A stretch of 32,455 bases of DNA from an uncultured Gammaproteobacteria bacterium (lineage in GTDB: Bacteria > Pseudomonadota > Gammaproteobacteria > GCA-001735895): contig CAMYON010000047.1 of the NCBI GenBank assembly GCA_947260025.1, positions 1 to 32,455 on the forward strand, in the 5' to 3' direction. The translations under genes were made by a program, and so were the position numbers. Under the pieces are notes generated by a model. It made no database searches. It worked only from the letters and a program-made list of their open reading frames with translations, and had not been told where the DNA came from. This document shows positions 1 through 7,789 of the stretch, one piece after another (the stretch's first letter is position 1; each line of letters begins with the position of its first letter).

Positions 1-43
1 GTCCAACGATGCTCCGGGAGCATTTTTCGGTGTAAGTAGTCAT
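1..43 (-). CDS. 5' end of an unidentified gene, cut by the window edge
   Basis: An ATG on the minus strand at 43-41 is preceded by a good ribosome binding site (GGAG, five bases before the start) and reads 14 codons, MTTYTEKCSRSIVG, to the window edge without a stop. It is divergent from the LysR gene, the usual arrangement for a LysR target. The product cannot be recognised from 14 residues. A small inverted repeat at 9-23 (ATGCTCC/GGAGCAT) followed by a T-run lies inside these codons and could instead be a plus-strand terminator, so the gene call is moderate. Confidence 0.5.
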   Translation of the reverse strand, partial: MTTYTEKCSRSIVG

Positions 44-94
44 GGTAGCTCCTATCAATAAATGTGAATAATAAATGCGTTTACTTAACGGATG

Positions 95-123
95 TTGACT
101 ATAGATGAGACTAGAGGTATAAG
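95..123 (+). promoter_or_regulatory. sigma-70-type promoter for the LysR gene
   Basis: TTGACT (95-100), a 17-bp spacer and TATAAG (118-123) lie in an AT-rich intergenic stretch about 40 bases before the LysR start codon at 163. This is close to the sigma-70 consensus. No transcription data are available. Confidence 0.55.
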
Positions 124-127
124 TAAA
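98..127 (-). promoter_or_regulatory. possible divergent promoter overlapping the LysR promoter
   Basis: On the minus strand, TTTACT (127-122), an 18-bp spacer and TATAGT (103-98) face the partial gene that starts at 43. It lies almost exactly on top of the plus-strand promoter at 95-123, so transcription in the two directions would compete and one bound regulator could act on both. It is weaker than the plus-strand match. Confidence 0.35.
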
Positions 128-162
128 ACGAATAATATTGATTAGATGATTCACAAAAACTG

Positions 163-1023
163 ATGACTGCAAATCGCCTTCGTAACCTCGACCTCGGCAC
201 CTTGCGTAGCTTCGTCACGATTGCCGATGCCGGCAGCATGACGCGCGCCGCCTCACGACTGTTCATGACCCAGTCCGCGATCAGCATGCAGATCAAGCGG
301 CTCGAAAACAGCCTCGGATTCAGCGTATTCGAGCGCTCCGCGCAGGGTATGACGCCGACCTCGGAGGGTGAGCAGTTACTGCATTTCGCCAACCAGATGC
401 TGGCATTGAACGACGAGGCGATGGGCCGGCTGACCTCGCCCGATTACGAGGGGCTGGTCAGGCTCGGGGTGCCGGGAGACGTCATCTATCCACATATCCC
501 CCGCGTGCTGCGGGAATTCAGCCGCGACTACCCGCGAGTTCAGATCAAACTGTCTTCGGCGCAGACCTACACGTTGAAGAGTGAATTCAACGAGGGTTTG
601 CAGGATATCGTGTTAACGACCGAAAAGACCCCCAGCCCCGGCGGCCGGGTGGTTTCTACCCAGCCGTTGGTCTGGACCGGCGCCGAATCTGGGGTCGCAT
701 GGAAGAAACGGCCACTGCCGCTGGGGTTTGCCAAGATTTGTGCATTCAAGGGCGGTGTGACCAAGGCGCTTGACGATGCCGGTATCGACTGGGTGGATAT
801 CGTCACTGCGGGCGACGCCGCTGCCAGTGAGGCGATGACCTCTGCCGATCTTTGCGTAACCGCCGAACTCGAATCTGCGATTCATTCCAGCCGTGTGACA
901 ATCGAGCATGGTGGTCAGTTGCCCGACCTGCCGCAACACTCGATCGTGCTTTACAGCAACGACAGCTCGGGTAACCAGCTCGTGCAAACCCTGGTTGAGT
1001 ACTTGTTCAGGGCCTATACCTGA
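163..1023 (+). CDS. LysR-family transcriptional regulator
   Basis: A 286-residue protein of normal LysR length. Residues about 10-69 form the winged helix-turn-helix; the segment AASRLFMTQSAISMQIKRLE (about 29-48) is a typical LysR recognition region. The remainder would be the periplasmic-binding-protein-like effector domain, whose ligand cannot be read from sequence. It is transcribed away from a gene cut by the left edge, and an MFS transporter follows 114 bases downstream on the same strand. By family habit it should bind the shared intergenic region at 44-162 and control the divergent gene, itself and perhaps the transporter. The ATG at 163 was chosen because the helix-turn-helix starts directly after it and a promoter fits upstream. 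Confidence 0.9.
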   Translation: MTANRLRNLDLGTLRSFVTIADAGSMTRAASRLFMTQSAISMQIKRLENSLGFSVFERSAQGMTPTSEGEQLLHFANQMLALNDEAMGRLTSPDYEGLVRLGVPGDVIYPHIPRVLREFSRDYPRVQIKLSSAQTYTLKSEFNEGLQDIVLTTEKTPSPGGRVVSTQPLVWTGAESGVAWKKRPLPLGFAKICAFKGGVTKALDDAGIDWVDIVTAGDAAASEAMTSADLCVTAELESAIHSSRVTIEHGGQLPDLPQHSIVLYSNDSSGNQLVQTLVEYLFRAYT

Positions 1024-1137
1024 CCCGGCAGGCGAAATCGATAGCTCGCGACTTTGCGATACGGTAAGGTTTATCGCCAACAACCCCGAGGTTTTGACTA
1101 CTTCAACTCCGGCCGGATCGACTTTGATGGCAGCAAC

Positions 1138-2346
1138 ATGCAGCGCAAGCAACTAAATTTTCTTTATCTCAACGTCGGGCATTTTCTCGATCATTTGTTC
1201 ATGTTGATCTTTGCGTCGGTGGCGGCCTTGCGTCTGAACAGCGAGTGGGGCATGAGCTATGCCGAGCTGATTCCCTACGCGACGCCCGGGTTTATTGCCT
1301 TTGGTTTGTGCGCGATCCTGGCGGGCTGGATTGCCGATAAATGGAGCCGGGAGGGCATGATTGTCATCTTTTTTATCGGCATCGGTCTGAGCTCTATCCT
1401 TGCAGGTATGGCCAGCGGGCCGCTGGAAATAGCCGCGAGCCTGACCCTGATCGGCGTGTTTGCGGCTATTTATCACCCGGTAGGGCTCGCCATGGTGGTG
1501 CATGACCGTGAGCGTACCGGCATACCGCTCGCCATCAACGGCATCTTTGGCAACATGGGGGTTGCCAGCGCGGCATTGTTAACCGGCTTTATGATCGACA
1601 ACGCCGGCTGGCGTAGCGCATTCTATGTCCCGGGTATCGTCTCCATCTTGCTGGGTATCGCTTACCTGATGTTCGTCAGGGCTGGAATTTCAGCCGCGGC
1701 GAACGAGGCGCCCACGCCGTTGGCGGCCAGGCAATCTATCCCGGCGGCGAAGCCGCGGCATGTGCTGTTGCGCGTGTTTGCAATCATCTTTTTTACCACC
1801 GCGCTTGGCGGGCTGATTTTTCAGAGCACGACCTTCGCTTTGCCAAAAATATTCGCCGAGCGTCTGTCTGATTTTGCTGGCACCGCGACCCGTGTCGGCT
1901 GGTACGCATTCCTGGTGTTTTCATTGGCGGCGCTGGCGCAACTTGTGATTGGTTATCTCGTCGACCGCCACTCGATCCGTGCGGTGTTCGCTACGGTGGC
2001 GCTGCTGCAGGCAGTATTTTTCTATACCATGACACAACTCAGCGGGATCGCCGCGCTGCTGGTAGCGATTGCGTTCATGTTCGCGGTGTTCGGCCAGATC
2101 CCGATCAACGATGTGCTGGTCGGCCGCATGGCGCGCAGTGAATGGCGCAGCCGAGCCTATGCGCTGCGCTATGTGGTGACTTTTTCAGTCATGGCCTCGG
2201 CTGTGCCACTGATCGGCTGGGTGCACGGCACCTGGGGCTTCGATCGCCTGTTCCAGATTCTGGCATTTGCCGCTGTGACGATCTTCTGCGCGACGCTATT
2301 GCTGCCGGCGTCGGAATCCAGGCTGCCTGGTCAGGCCTTAAAATGA
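1138..2346 (+). CDS. MFS transporter
   Basis: About 402 residues with twelve hydrophobic segments spread over the whole length, and a loop between segments 2 and 3 reading GWIADKWSREG, a variant of the MFS A-motif. It should be an inner-membrane secondary transporter; direction and substrate are unknown. The open frame extends upstream to 1054, but MQRKQLNFLYLNVGHFLDH at 1138 looks like a natural cytoplasmic N-terminus running into the first membrane helix, whereas the upstream extension is polar and unlike the family. No strong ribosome binding site precedes either start. It lies between the LysR gene and an oxidoreductase, so uptake or efflux of the compound those enzymes process is the simplest inference. 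Confidence 0.85.
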   Translation: MQRKQLNFLYLNVGHFLDHLFMLIFASVAALRLNSEWGMSYAELIPYATPGFIAFGLCAILAGWIADKWSREGMIVIFFIGIGLSSILAGMASGPLEIAASLTLIGVFAAIYHPVGLAMVVHDRERTGIPLAINGIFGNMGVASAALLTGFMIDNAGWRSAFYVPGIVSILLGIAYLMFVRAGISAAANEAPTPLAARQSIPAAKPRHVLLRVFAIIFFTTALGGLIFQSTTFALPKIFAERLSDFAGTATRVGWYAFLVFSLAALAQLVIGYLVDRHSIRAVFATVALLQAVFFYTMTQLSGIAALLVAIAFMFAVFGQIPINDVLVGRMARSEWRSRAYALRYVVTFSVMASAVPLIGWVHGTWGFDRLFQILAFAAVTIFCATLLLPASESRLPGQALK

Positions 2347-2427
2347 CTCTGCAGTAGAAGCAGACCTGGCAACATTCCTATCAACGATTTCAGAACTGAT
2401 GCCTGGGTAACAAGTAAGGGGCAAAAA

Positions 2428-3522
2428 ATGACAGAAAATATACCGACACAGATGGCTGCCGTGTTGCTCACCGGACATGGCGGGTTAGAAACCCTGCACT
2501 ATCGCGAAGACATAGCGCTGCCCGCGGTTGGGCCCGACGAGGTGCTGATCCGAGTAGCGGCCGCCGGCGTCAACAATACCGATATCAATACCCGCATCGG
2601 CTGGTACTCGAAAAAAGTCAGCGATGCCACCGATTCGGGCGGTGCCGACGGCTTCGACGAGGTCGACGACGCCGATGCGACCTGGTCGGGTGTGCCGATG
2701 ACCTTTCCGAGGATCCAGGGTGCGGACTGCTGCGGCGTTATCGTCGCGGTCGGAGAGCAGGTCGATAGCGCGCGCATCGGCGAACGGGTCATCGTGCGTA
2801 ACATGCTGCGCAGCTACGTCGACTATCGCCCCTTCGAATGCTGGACCTTCGGCTCCGAATGCGATGGCGCCTTCGCGCAATTCACCAGGGCGCCGTCGAG
2901 AGAGACTTACCGCGTCGATTGTGACTGGTCGGATGCGGAGCTGGCCTCGATTCCCTGTGCCTATTCGACCGCCGAAAACATGCTGCAACGCGCCGCCGTC
3001 GGCGCCGAGCGCGTGTTGATTACCGGGGCTTCCGGCGGGGTCGGCTCGGCCGCGGTGCAGCTGGCGCGGCGCCGGGGCGCCGAGGTCATCGCCGTCGCCA
3101 GCCAGGCCAAGGCGGACGAGGTACAGGCCCTGGGGGCGCAGCGGGTCATCGATCGCAAGGCCGACCTGGTCGCGGCACTCGGGCGCGATAGCATCGACGT
3201 GGTGGTCGACCTGGTTGCCGGTGAAGCCTGGCCCGCCCTGCTCGAAGTGCTCAGGCGCGGGGGGCGTTATGCCACCGCGGGGGCGATCGCGGGGCCACTG
3301 GTCGAACTGGACGTGCGTACGCTCTACCTCAAGGACCTGACGCTGATCGGCTGCACTTTCCAGGAGGATAACGTGTTTGAAAACCTGGTCGGCTATATCG
3401 AACGTGGTGAAATCAGGCCGGTGGTTGCCCGCACTTATCCTTTGAGCGAAATTGCCCGGGCGCAGCAAGACTTCCTCGACAAGAACTTCACCGGAAAGCT
3501 GGTTCTGGTTCCGCCCGCCTGA
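2428..3522 (+). CDS. medium-chain dehydrogenase/reductase (quinone-oxidoreductase-like)
   Basis: A 364-residue MDR-superfamily oxidoreductase. The N-terminal half is the GroES-like domain (ending near the GADCCGVIVAVG segment); the C-terminal half is a Rossmann fold with the nucleotide-binding stretch ITGASGGVGSAAVQLARRRGAEVIAVAS at about 198-225, followed by a typical MDR tail (YPLSEIARAQQDF). The catalytic zinc ligands of true alcohol dehydrogenases are not visible: the usual GHE is replaced by GAD. It is therefore more likely a zinc-independent reductase of the quinone oxidoreductase type. An acidic insert rich in D and G lies at about 63-90. An AAGGGG ribosome binding site precedes the ATG. 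The physiological substrate is unknown. Confidence 0.8.
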   Translation: MTENIPTQMAAVLLTGHGGLETLHYREDIALPAVGPDEVLIRVAAAGVNNTDINTRIGWYSKKVSDATDSGGADGFDEVDDADATWSGVPMTFPRIQGADCCGVIVAVGEQVDSARIGERVIVRNMLRSYVDYRPFECWTFGSECDGAFAQFTRAPSRETYRVDCDWSDAELASIPCAYSTAENMLQRAAVGAERVLITGASGGVGSAAVQLARRRGAEVIAVASQAKADEVQALGAQRVIDRKADLVAALGRDSIDVVVDLVAGEAWPALLEVLRRGGRYATAGAIAGPLVELDVRTLYLKDLTLIGCTFQEDNVFENLVGYIERGEIRPVVARTYPLSEIARAQQDFLDKNFTGKLVLVPPA

Positions 3523-3617
3523 GCTATCGCAAGTGAACCAAAAGGCTGTTTCGACCGTAGATATTCGAACTGGCGGTGCTTAAGGCCGCGATTTTATCAT
3601 CGAAAACGGCGAGAAAA

Positions 3618-4691
3618 ATGAGCAATACCAAAGAAATCCTTATCCTGGGCGCCTCCTACGGCTCCCTGCTGGCTAGCAAGCTGGCCCTTGCGGGTCACAA
3701 CGTTCACCTGGTCTGCCTGCCGGACGAGGCAAACGCAATCAATATCGACGGTATTATCGTGCGTATGCCGGTGCGAGGTCGCGACGAGTCGGTGATGTTA
3801 GATTCCAAAGCCCTTAGCAGTCGCGTCAGCGCCGGCAATCCCCAAGCGGTGGATGTCGAACGCTTCGACCTGGTCGCGTTGGCAATGCAGGAACCACAGT
3901 ATCGGCACGAAGAGATTCGCTCGCTGTTGCAGCGCATCGCCGTGGCGGGAAAGCCCTGCATGTCGATCATGAATATGCCGCCCCTGCCGTACCTCAGACG
4001 GATTCCCGATCTCGACTGTGAAGCCTTGCGCGAGTGTTATGCCGACGCCAGTGTATGGGACGCCTTCGATCCTGCGCTGGTCACGCTGTGCAGCCCCGAT
4101 CCGCAGGCTTTCCGCCCACCCGGGGAAGGCTCCAACGTGTTGCAGGTGACCTTGCCGACCAATTTCAAGGCGGCCCGATTCGAAAGCGATGAACACACGC
4201 AGATGTTGCGCGAGCTCGAACAGGACATCCTGGATAGCAGGTTCGAAGTCGACGGTGAAGAGATCGCGCTGCCGGTCAAGCTGCGGGTCCACGACTCGAT
4301 ATTCGTGCCGATGGCCAAGTGGAGCATGTTGCTGACCGGTAACTATCGCTGCATCCAGCGCGAGCAGATGATTCCAATCCGCGCCGCGGTGCACGGTGAC
4401 CTCTCGGAGTCGAGACATGTCTACGACTGGGTGGCGTCGCTTTGCGTCGCGCTGGGTGCGGACAAGGACGACCTGGTGCCGTTTCACAAGTACGCCGCTG
4501 CCGCCCAGGGTTTGTTGAAACCATCTTCCGCGGCGCGCGCGCTCGACAACGGCGTGGCCTTTATCGAGCGCGTCGATTTGCTGGTCAAAAACATCGCGAC
4601 GCAGAAGGGGTTCCAGGAGGCACTGGTCGATCAGATCGTCGATACCGTAGAGTTCCGTCTGGCGCAGAATCGCTTACGCGAAGCGAGTTAA
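3618..4691 (+). CDS. ketopantoate-reductase/opine-dehydrogenase-like NAD(P) protein
   Basis: About 357 residues. The N-terminus ILILGASYGSLLASKLALAGHNVHLV is a dinucleotide-binding fold in which the glycine motif is GASYGS rather than the classic GxGxxG. A central MAKWSMLLTGNYRC stretch (about 232-245) resembles the catalytic lysine region of ketopantoate reductases (K..LL.N). The C-terminal part is helical, as in that family. The open frame begins at 3576, but the ATG at 3618 is followed directly by the Rossmann strand and preceded by a GGCGAG sequence. It follows the MDR oxidoreductase and precedes an exported GlcG-like protein. It is probably not the housekeeping PanE; an opine- or imine-type reductase role is possible but unproven. 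Confidence 0.55.
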   Translation: MSNTKEILILGASYGSLLASKLALAGHNVHLVCLPDEANAINIDGIIVRMPVRGRDESVMLDSKALSSRVSAGNPQAVDVERFDLVALAMQEPQYRHEEIRSLLQRIAVAGKPCMSIMNMPPLPYLRRIPDLDCEALRECYADASVWDAFDPALVTLCSPDPQAFRPPGEGSNVLQVTLPTNFKAARFESDEHTQMLRELEQDILDSRFEVDGEEIALPVKLRVHDSIFVPMAKWSMLLTGNYRCIQREQMIPIRAAVHGDLSESRHVYDWVASLCVALGADKDDLVPFHKYAAAAQGLLKPSSAARALDNGVAFIERVDLLVKNIATQKGFQEALVDQIVDTVEFRLAQNRLREAS

Positions 4692-4773
4692 TATCCCCCA
4701 GAAACGATCTGTCGGCAGACCCCCGATCCGTCGGGTCATTGCAAATAGCTGCTGCTGTAGAGGCTTTTGATTT

Positions 4774-4801
4774 GGATCAAGTAAACCGGTTTGTTTGATC
4801 C
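4774..4801. promoter_or_regulatory. 28-bp dyad, candidate operator upstream of the GlcG-like gene
   Basis: Outer arms GGATCAA (4774-4780) and TTGATCC (4795-4801) enclose a perfect 10-bp inner palindrome AAACCGGTTT (4783-4792); only the two GT dinucleotides between arm and core break the symmetry. It lies 56 bases before the start codon at 4857, where an operator would be expected. No T-run follows, so a terminator is unlikely. Confidence 0.45.
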
Positions 4802-4856
4802 GGTCCAGACCATTCCGGGTGTATCCTTGGTGTTTTTATAGCGAGAGGATGGACTA

Positions 4857-5363
4857 ATGAAACCGAGCCTGAAACTTGTCGTAGCCTGTTTGAGCCTGGC
4901 CGCTTTAGGGGGTCTGGCGAAGGCGGACGAACACGCGTTATTTACCACCAGCTCATTGACTCCCGAAACCGCGCTCAAGGCGGTGAACGCGGCGATGAAG
5001 CAGTGCCGGGACGATGGTTACCAGGTAACCGTGGCAGTGGTCGACCGCATGGGGAATATGCAGGCTATGCTGCGCGACCGCTATGCCGGGGCGCATACAC
5101 CTGAAACGGCCCGCCGCAAAGCCTGGACCGCGACCAGCTTTCGCACCAACACCTCCGACCTGGTCGCACCCACTCAATCGGGACAACAGCAATCCGGTGT
5201 GCGGCACGTTTCCGGCGCGTTGATGCTGGGCGGCGGCGTGCTGATCGATGCCGGCGGTTCGCTGGTGGGCGCGATCGGCGTATCCGGCGCGCCCAACGGC
5301 GAGGCTGACGATGCCTGCGCCATGGCGGGCATTGCCGCGATAGAAGACGATATCTCGTTCTAG
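4857..5363 (+). CDS. exported GlcG/HbpS-family (heme-binding-like) protein
   Basis: A 168-residue protein with a clear Sec signal peptide: two lysines, a hydrophobic core, and an AKA cleavage site after residue 23. The mature part is one GlcG/HbpS domain with the typical pieces LTPETALKAVNAAMKQC, VAVVDRMGNMQAMLR, TARRKAWTAT and the glycine-rich GGGVLIDAGGSLVGAIGVSGAP near the C-terminus. Family members bind heme or small molecules, and several lie in oxidation gene clusters without a known catalytic role. It should be periplasmic. An AGAGGA ribosome binding site precedes the ATG, and a 28-bp dyad lies just upstream. Its link to the preceding reductases is by position only. Confidence 0.85.
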   Translation: MKPSLKLVVACLSLAALGGLAKADEHALFTTSSLTPETALKAVNAAMKQCRDDGYQVTVAVVDRMGNMQAMLRDRYAGAHTPETARRKAWTATSFRTNTSDLVAPTQSGQQQSGVRHVSGALMLGGGVLIDAGGSLVGAIGVSGAPNGEADDACAMAGIAAIEDDISF

Positions 5364-5387
5364 CGAGTTACGAAGCAGTCGCCAGGC

Positions 5388-5414
5388 GGGGGTCCCGGGC
5401 AATGCGGGACCCCC
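5388..5414 (+). terminator. strong hairpin after the GlcG-like gene
   Basis: A perfect 10-bp GC-rich stem, GGGGGTCCCG (5388-5397) with CGGGACCCCC (5405-5414), and a 7-base loop, beginning 25 bases after the stop codon. No T-run follows, only TT and then a 12-bp palindrome TTACTGCAGTAA (5415-5426). It probably marks the end of the left-hand unit, by termination or by protecting the 3' end. Confidence 0.5.
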
Positions 5415-5506
5415 TTACTGCAGTAAAAGCGTTCGACGCGGGGTATTTATGACGTGGCTTCCCGCTTATAATTCCAGCCACGATTAACTTGCGGTCGACG
5501 TGTTTC

Positions 5507-6730
5507 ATGGTGTTCGAATACTCCGATAAGTCCAGCCGGCTGCAGCAACAGCTTGCAGCCTTCATGGAGCGGCATGTCTATCCCAATGAAGCCGCCTACG
5601 CGGCGGAGCTGGAAGCGGCCGACGATCGATTCGCGCCGCTGCCGCTGATGGAAGAGCTCAAGCAAAAGGCCAGGGACGAAGGCCTGTGGAACCTGTTCGT
5701 GCCCGAGTCGCACGGGGAATTCAGCCCGCACGGCGGCCTCGGAAATCTCGATTATTACCCGCTGGCGGAAACCATGGGCCGGGTGCTCTGGTCGGCCGAG
5801 GTGTTCAACTGCAGCGCTCCCGATACCGGCAACATGGAAGTGTTGATGAAGTACGCAACGTCGGAACAGCAGCAACAATGGCTCGAGCCGCTGCTTGCCG
5901 GAGAGATTCGCTCCAGTTACGCGATGACCGAACCGCAGGTCGCGTCCAGTGACGCCACTAATATCGAGCTGAGCATGACGCTCGACGGCGACGAGTGGCT
6001 GCTCGACGGTCGCAAGTGGTTTATCACCGGCGCGATGAACCAGCGAACCCGTATCATTATCGTCATGGGCAAATCCGATCCCGCGAATCCGGATCGGCAT
6101 CGGCAGCAAACCCAGGTGCTGGTGCCGAGGGATACGCCCGGTGTCGAGGTGGTGCGTGCCTTGACCACGCTCGGCTACGACGATGCCCCGATCGGGCACG
6201 CGGAGATCCATTTCAACCAGGTCAGGGTGCCCGCCGAAAACGTCCTGCTTGGCGCCGGGCGCGGTTTCGAAATCGCCCAGGGCCGGCTCGGTCCCGGCCG
6301 CATGCATCACTGCATGCGCCTGGTCGGCGCCGCCCAGCGCGCGCTGGAAATAACCTGTCAGCGGGTACAGCGACGCAGCACCTTCGGCCGCAAACTCGGC
6401 CAGCACCAGTCGGTACGCGAGGATATCGCGCAGAGCTTTGCCGAAATCGAGATGGCGCGACTGCTGATTCAGCAAACCTGTCATCGCATGGACCAGGTCG
6501 GTGCCCAGGCGGCGCGCGACATGATCGCGGCCTGCAAGATCAGCGTGCCGTTGACGGTGCAAAACATCGTCGATCGCTGCATGCAGATGCACGGTGCCGG
6601 TGGTTTGAGCCGGGATTATTTCCTTGCCGAGGCCTTCAACTACGCGCGCTGGTGCCGTCAGGCGGACGGCCCGGACCAGGTGCACCGGATGGCGCTGGGT
6701 AAGCAAATCATCGAGCGCTACGGGGACTAG
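5507..6730 (+). CDS. acyl-CoA dehydrogenase, ACAD10/ACAD11 type
   Basis: About 407 residues, a complete acyl-CoA dehydrogenase: N-terminal helical domain, beta domain with YAMTEPQVASSDATNIE, and C-terminal helical domain with RLGPGRMHHCMRLVGAAQRAL, which is characteristic of the ACAD10/11 branch. FAD-dependent and cytoplasmic. The next gene, six bases downstream, is an APH-fold kinase; in ACAD10/11 these two domains are fused and degrade 4-hydroxy fatty acids by phosphorylating the hydroxyl and then removing it, and the Pseudomonas levulinate pathway uses separate LvaA/LvaC equivalents. The same chemistry is inferred here. The start is uncertain: ATG 5507 and TTG 5489 both lack a good ribosome binding site; the ATG is preferred. 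Confidence 0.88.
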   Translation: MVFEYSDKSSRLQQQLAAFMERHVYPNEAAYAAELEAADDRFAPLPLMEELKQKARDEGLWNLFVPESHGEFSPHGGLGNLDYYPLAETMGRVLWSAEVFNCSAPDTGNMEVLMKYATSEQQQQWLEPLLAGEIRSSYAMTEPQVASSDATNIELSMTLDGDEWLLDGRKWFITGAMNQRTRIIIVMGKSDPANPDRHRQQTQVLVPRDTPGVEVVRALTTLGYDDAPIGHAEIHFNQVRVPAENVLLGAGRGFEIAQGRLGPGRMHHCMRLVGAAQRALEITCQRVQRRSTFGRKLGQHQSVREDIAQSFAEIEMARLLIQQTCHRMDQVGAQAARDMIAACKISVPLTVQNIVDRCMQMHGAGGLSRDYFLAEAFNYARWCRQADGPDQVHRMALGKQIIERYGD

Positions 6731-6736
6731 CGCACG

Positions 6737-7753
6737 ATGCTCGACGATCAGCTCGACCAGGCTTCGCTGCAGCGCTACCTAACCCTGCACCTGCCGCAGT
6801 TCGGTGAGTTGCAGCAGCTGGAAAAATTCAGCGACGGCCAGTCCAATCCGACCTACCTGCTGACCACGACTTCGGGGCAATTCGTGCTGCGCCGGCAGCC
6901 GCCGGGTGAATTGCTGAAGTCGGCGCATGCGGTCGACCGCGAGTTCCGCGTGATTCATGCACTGCGCGACAGCGGCGTGCCGGTGGCGCGAGCGCTGCAC
7001 CTGTGCGAAGACCGCGACGTCATCGGCAGCATGTTCTACCTGATGAGTTACGAGCCCGGACGCATATTCTGGGATCCCTGCCTGCCCGAGCTCGACAAGT
7101 CCGAGCGCGCCGCGATTTACCGCGAGATGAATCGCGTGCTGGCGGCGCTGCACGATGTCGACGTCGGGGCCGTGGGGCTCGGCGATTTCGGTCGGCCCGG
7201 CAGCTATTTCGAACGCCAGGTCAGCCGCTGGAGCCGGCAGTATCGCGCCTCCGAGATCGATCCGATCCCGGCGATGGACCGGCTGATCGAATGGTTACCG
7301 CAGAATCTCCCGGACGACGATGGAATGGTGAGCCTGATCCACGGCGACTTTCGCATCGATAACATCGTCTTCGACGCGACACGGCCTCGGGCCAGGGCGC
7401 TACTCGACTGGGAGCTATCGACGCTGGGGCACCCCTACGCGGATCTCGCCTACCAGTGCATGCAGTGGCGCATGGACCGGGATTGCGTCATCCCGGGGCT
7501 CGGCGACAGCGACCGGCTAGCGCTCGGTATTCCGAGCGAGCAGGATTACGTGGTCGAGTATTGCCAGCGTCGCGGTCTCGCCGGTATCCCCGACTGGAAT
7601 TTTTACCTGGTGTTCGGCTTTTTCCGTTTCGCCGCGATTCTGCAGGGCGTGCTCAAACGCGCGGTCGACGGTAATGCCTCCAGCCGCAAGGCTTACGACT
7701 ATGGCGCGCTGGCGCCGGTGCTGGCGCGCCAGGCGCTGGAGCTGATCGATTGA
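6737..7753 (+). CDS. APH-family phosphotransferase (ACAD11-like kinase)
   Basis: A 338-residue kinase of the aminoglycoside-phosphotransferase fold. The catalytic loop HGDFRIDN is at 202-209 (D204 the expected catalytic base, N209 for metal) and the metal-binding DWE at 224-226; the N-terminal lobe has FVLRRQPPGELL as the nucleotide-side strand. This variant is the one seen in the kinase half of ACAD10/ACAD11 and in LvaA, not in drug-resistance enzymes. It starts six bases after the acyl-CoA dehydrogenase stop, so the two are surely co-expressed. The likely role is phosphorylating a 4-hydroxyacyl-CoA for elimination by the partner. The acyl chain is unknown; a resistance function is very unlikely. 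Confidence 0.85.
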   Translation: MLDDQLDQASLQRYLTLHLPQFGELQQLEKFSDGQSNPTYLLTTTSGQFVLRRQPPGELLKSAHAVDREFRVIHALRDSGVPVARALHLCEDRDVIGSMFYLMSYEPGRIFWDPCLPELDKSERAAIYREMNRVLAALHDVDVGAVGLGDFGRPGSYFERQVSRWSRQYRASEIDPIPAMDRLIEWLPQNLPDDDGMVSLIHGDFRIDNIVFDATRPRARALLDWELSTLGHPYADLAYQCMQWRMDRDCVIPGLGDSDRLALGIPSEQDYVVEYCQRRGLAGIPDWNFYLVFGFFRFAAILQGVLKRAVDGNASSRKAYDYGALAPVLARQALELID

Positions 7754-7789
7754 AGCCTGGTATTCACAGATGACGTCGAGGTATAGATA

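Noticed and set aside
9-27. ATGCTCC/GGAGCAT repeat with a T-run as a terminator of an upstream plus-strand gene
   Set aside because: The loop is a single base and a minus-strand start codon with a good ribosome binding site lies next to it; the divergent-gene reading is preferred but not certain.
613-1152. Long minus-strand open frame opposite the LysR gene
   Set aside because: It is antisense to a clear LysR gene and its translation has no recognisable motif; GC-rich DNA gives such shadow frames.
5447-6706. 419-codon minus-strand open frame opposite the acyl-CoA dehydrogenase
   Set aside because: It is nearly as long as the real gene but lies wholly antisense to a protein with strong family motifs, and its histidine- and arginine-rich sequence resembles no family.
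6737-7753. Aminoglycoside resistance gene
   Set aside because: The APH fold is shared, but the coupling to an ACAD10/11-type dehydrogenase and the HGDFRIDN variant point to a metabolic kinase.
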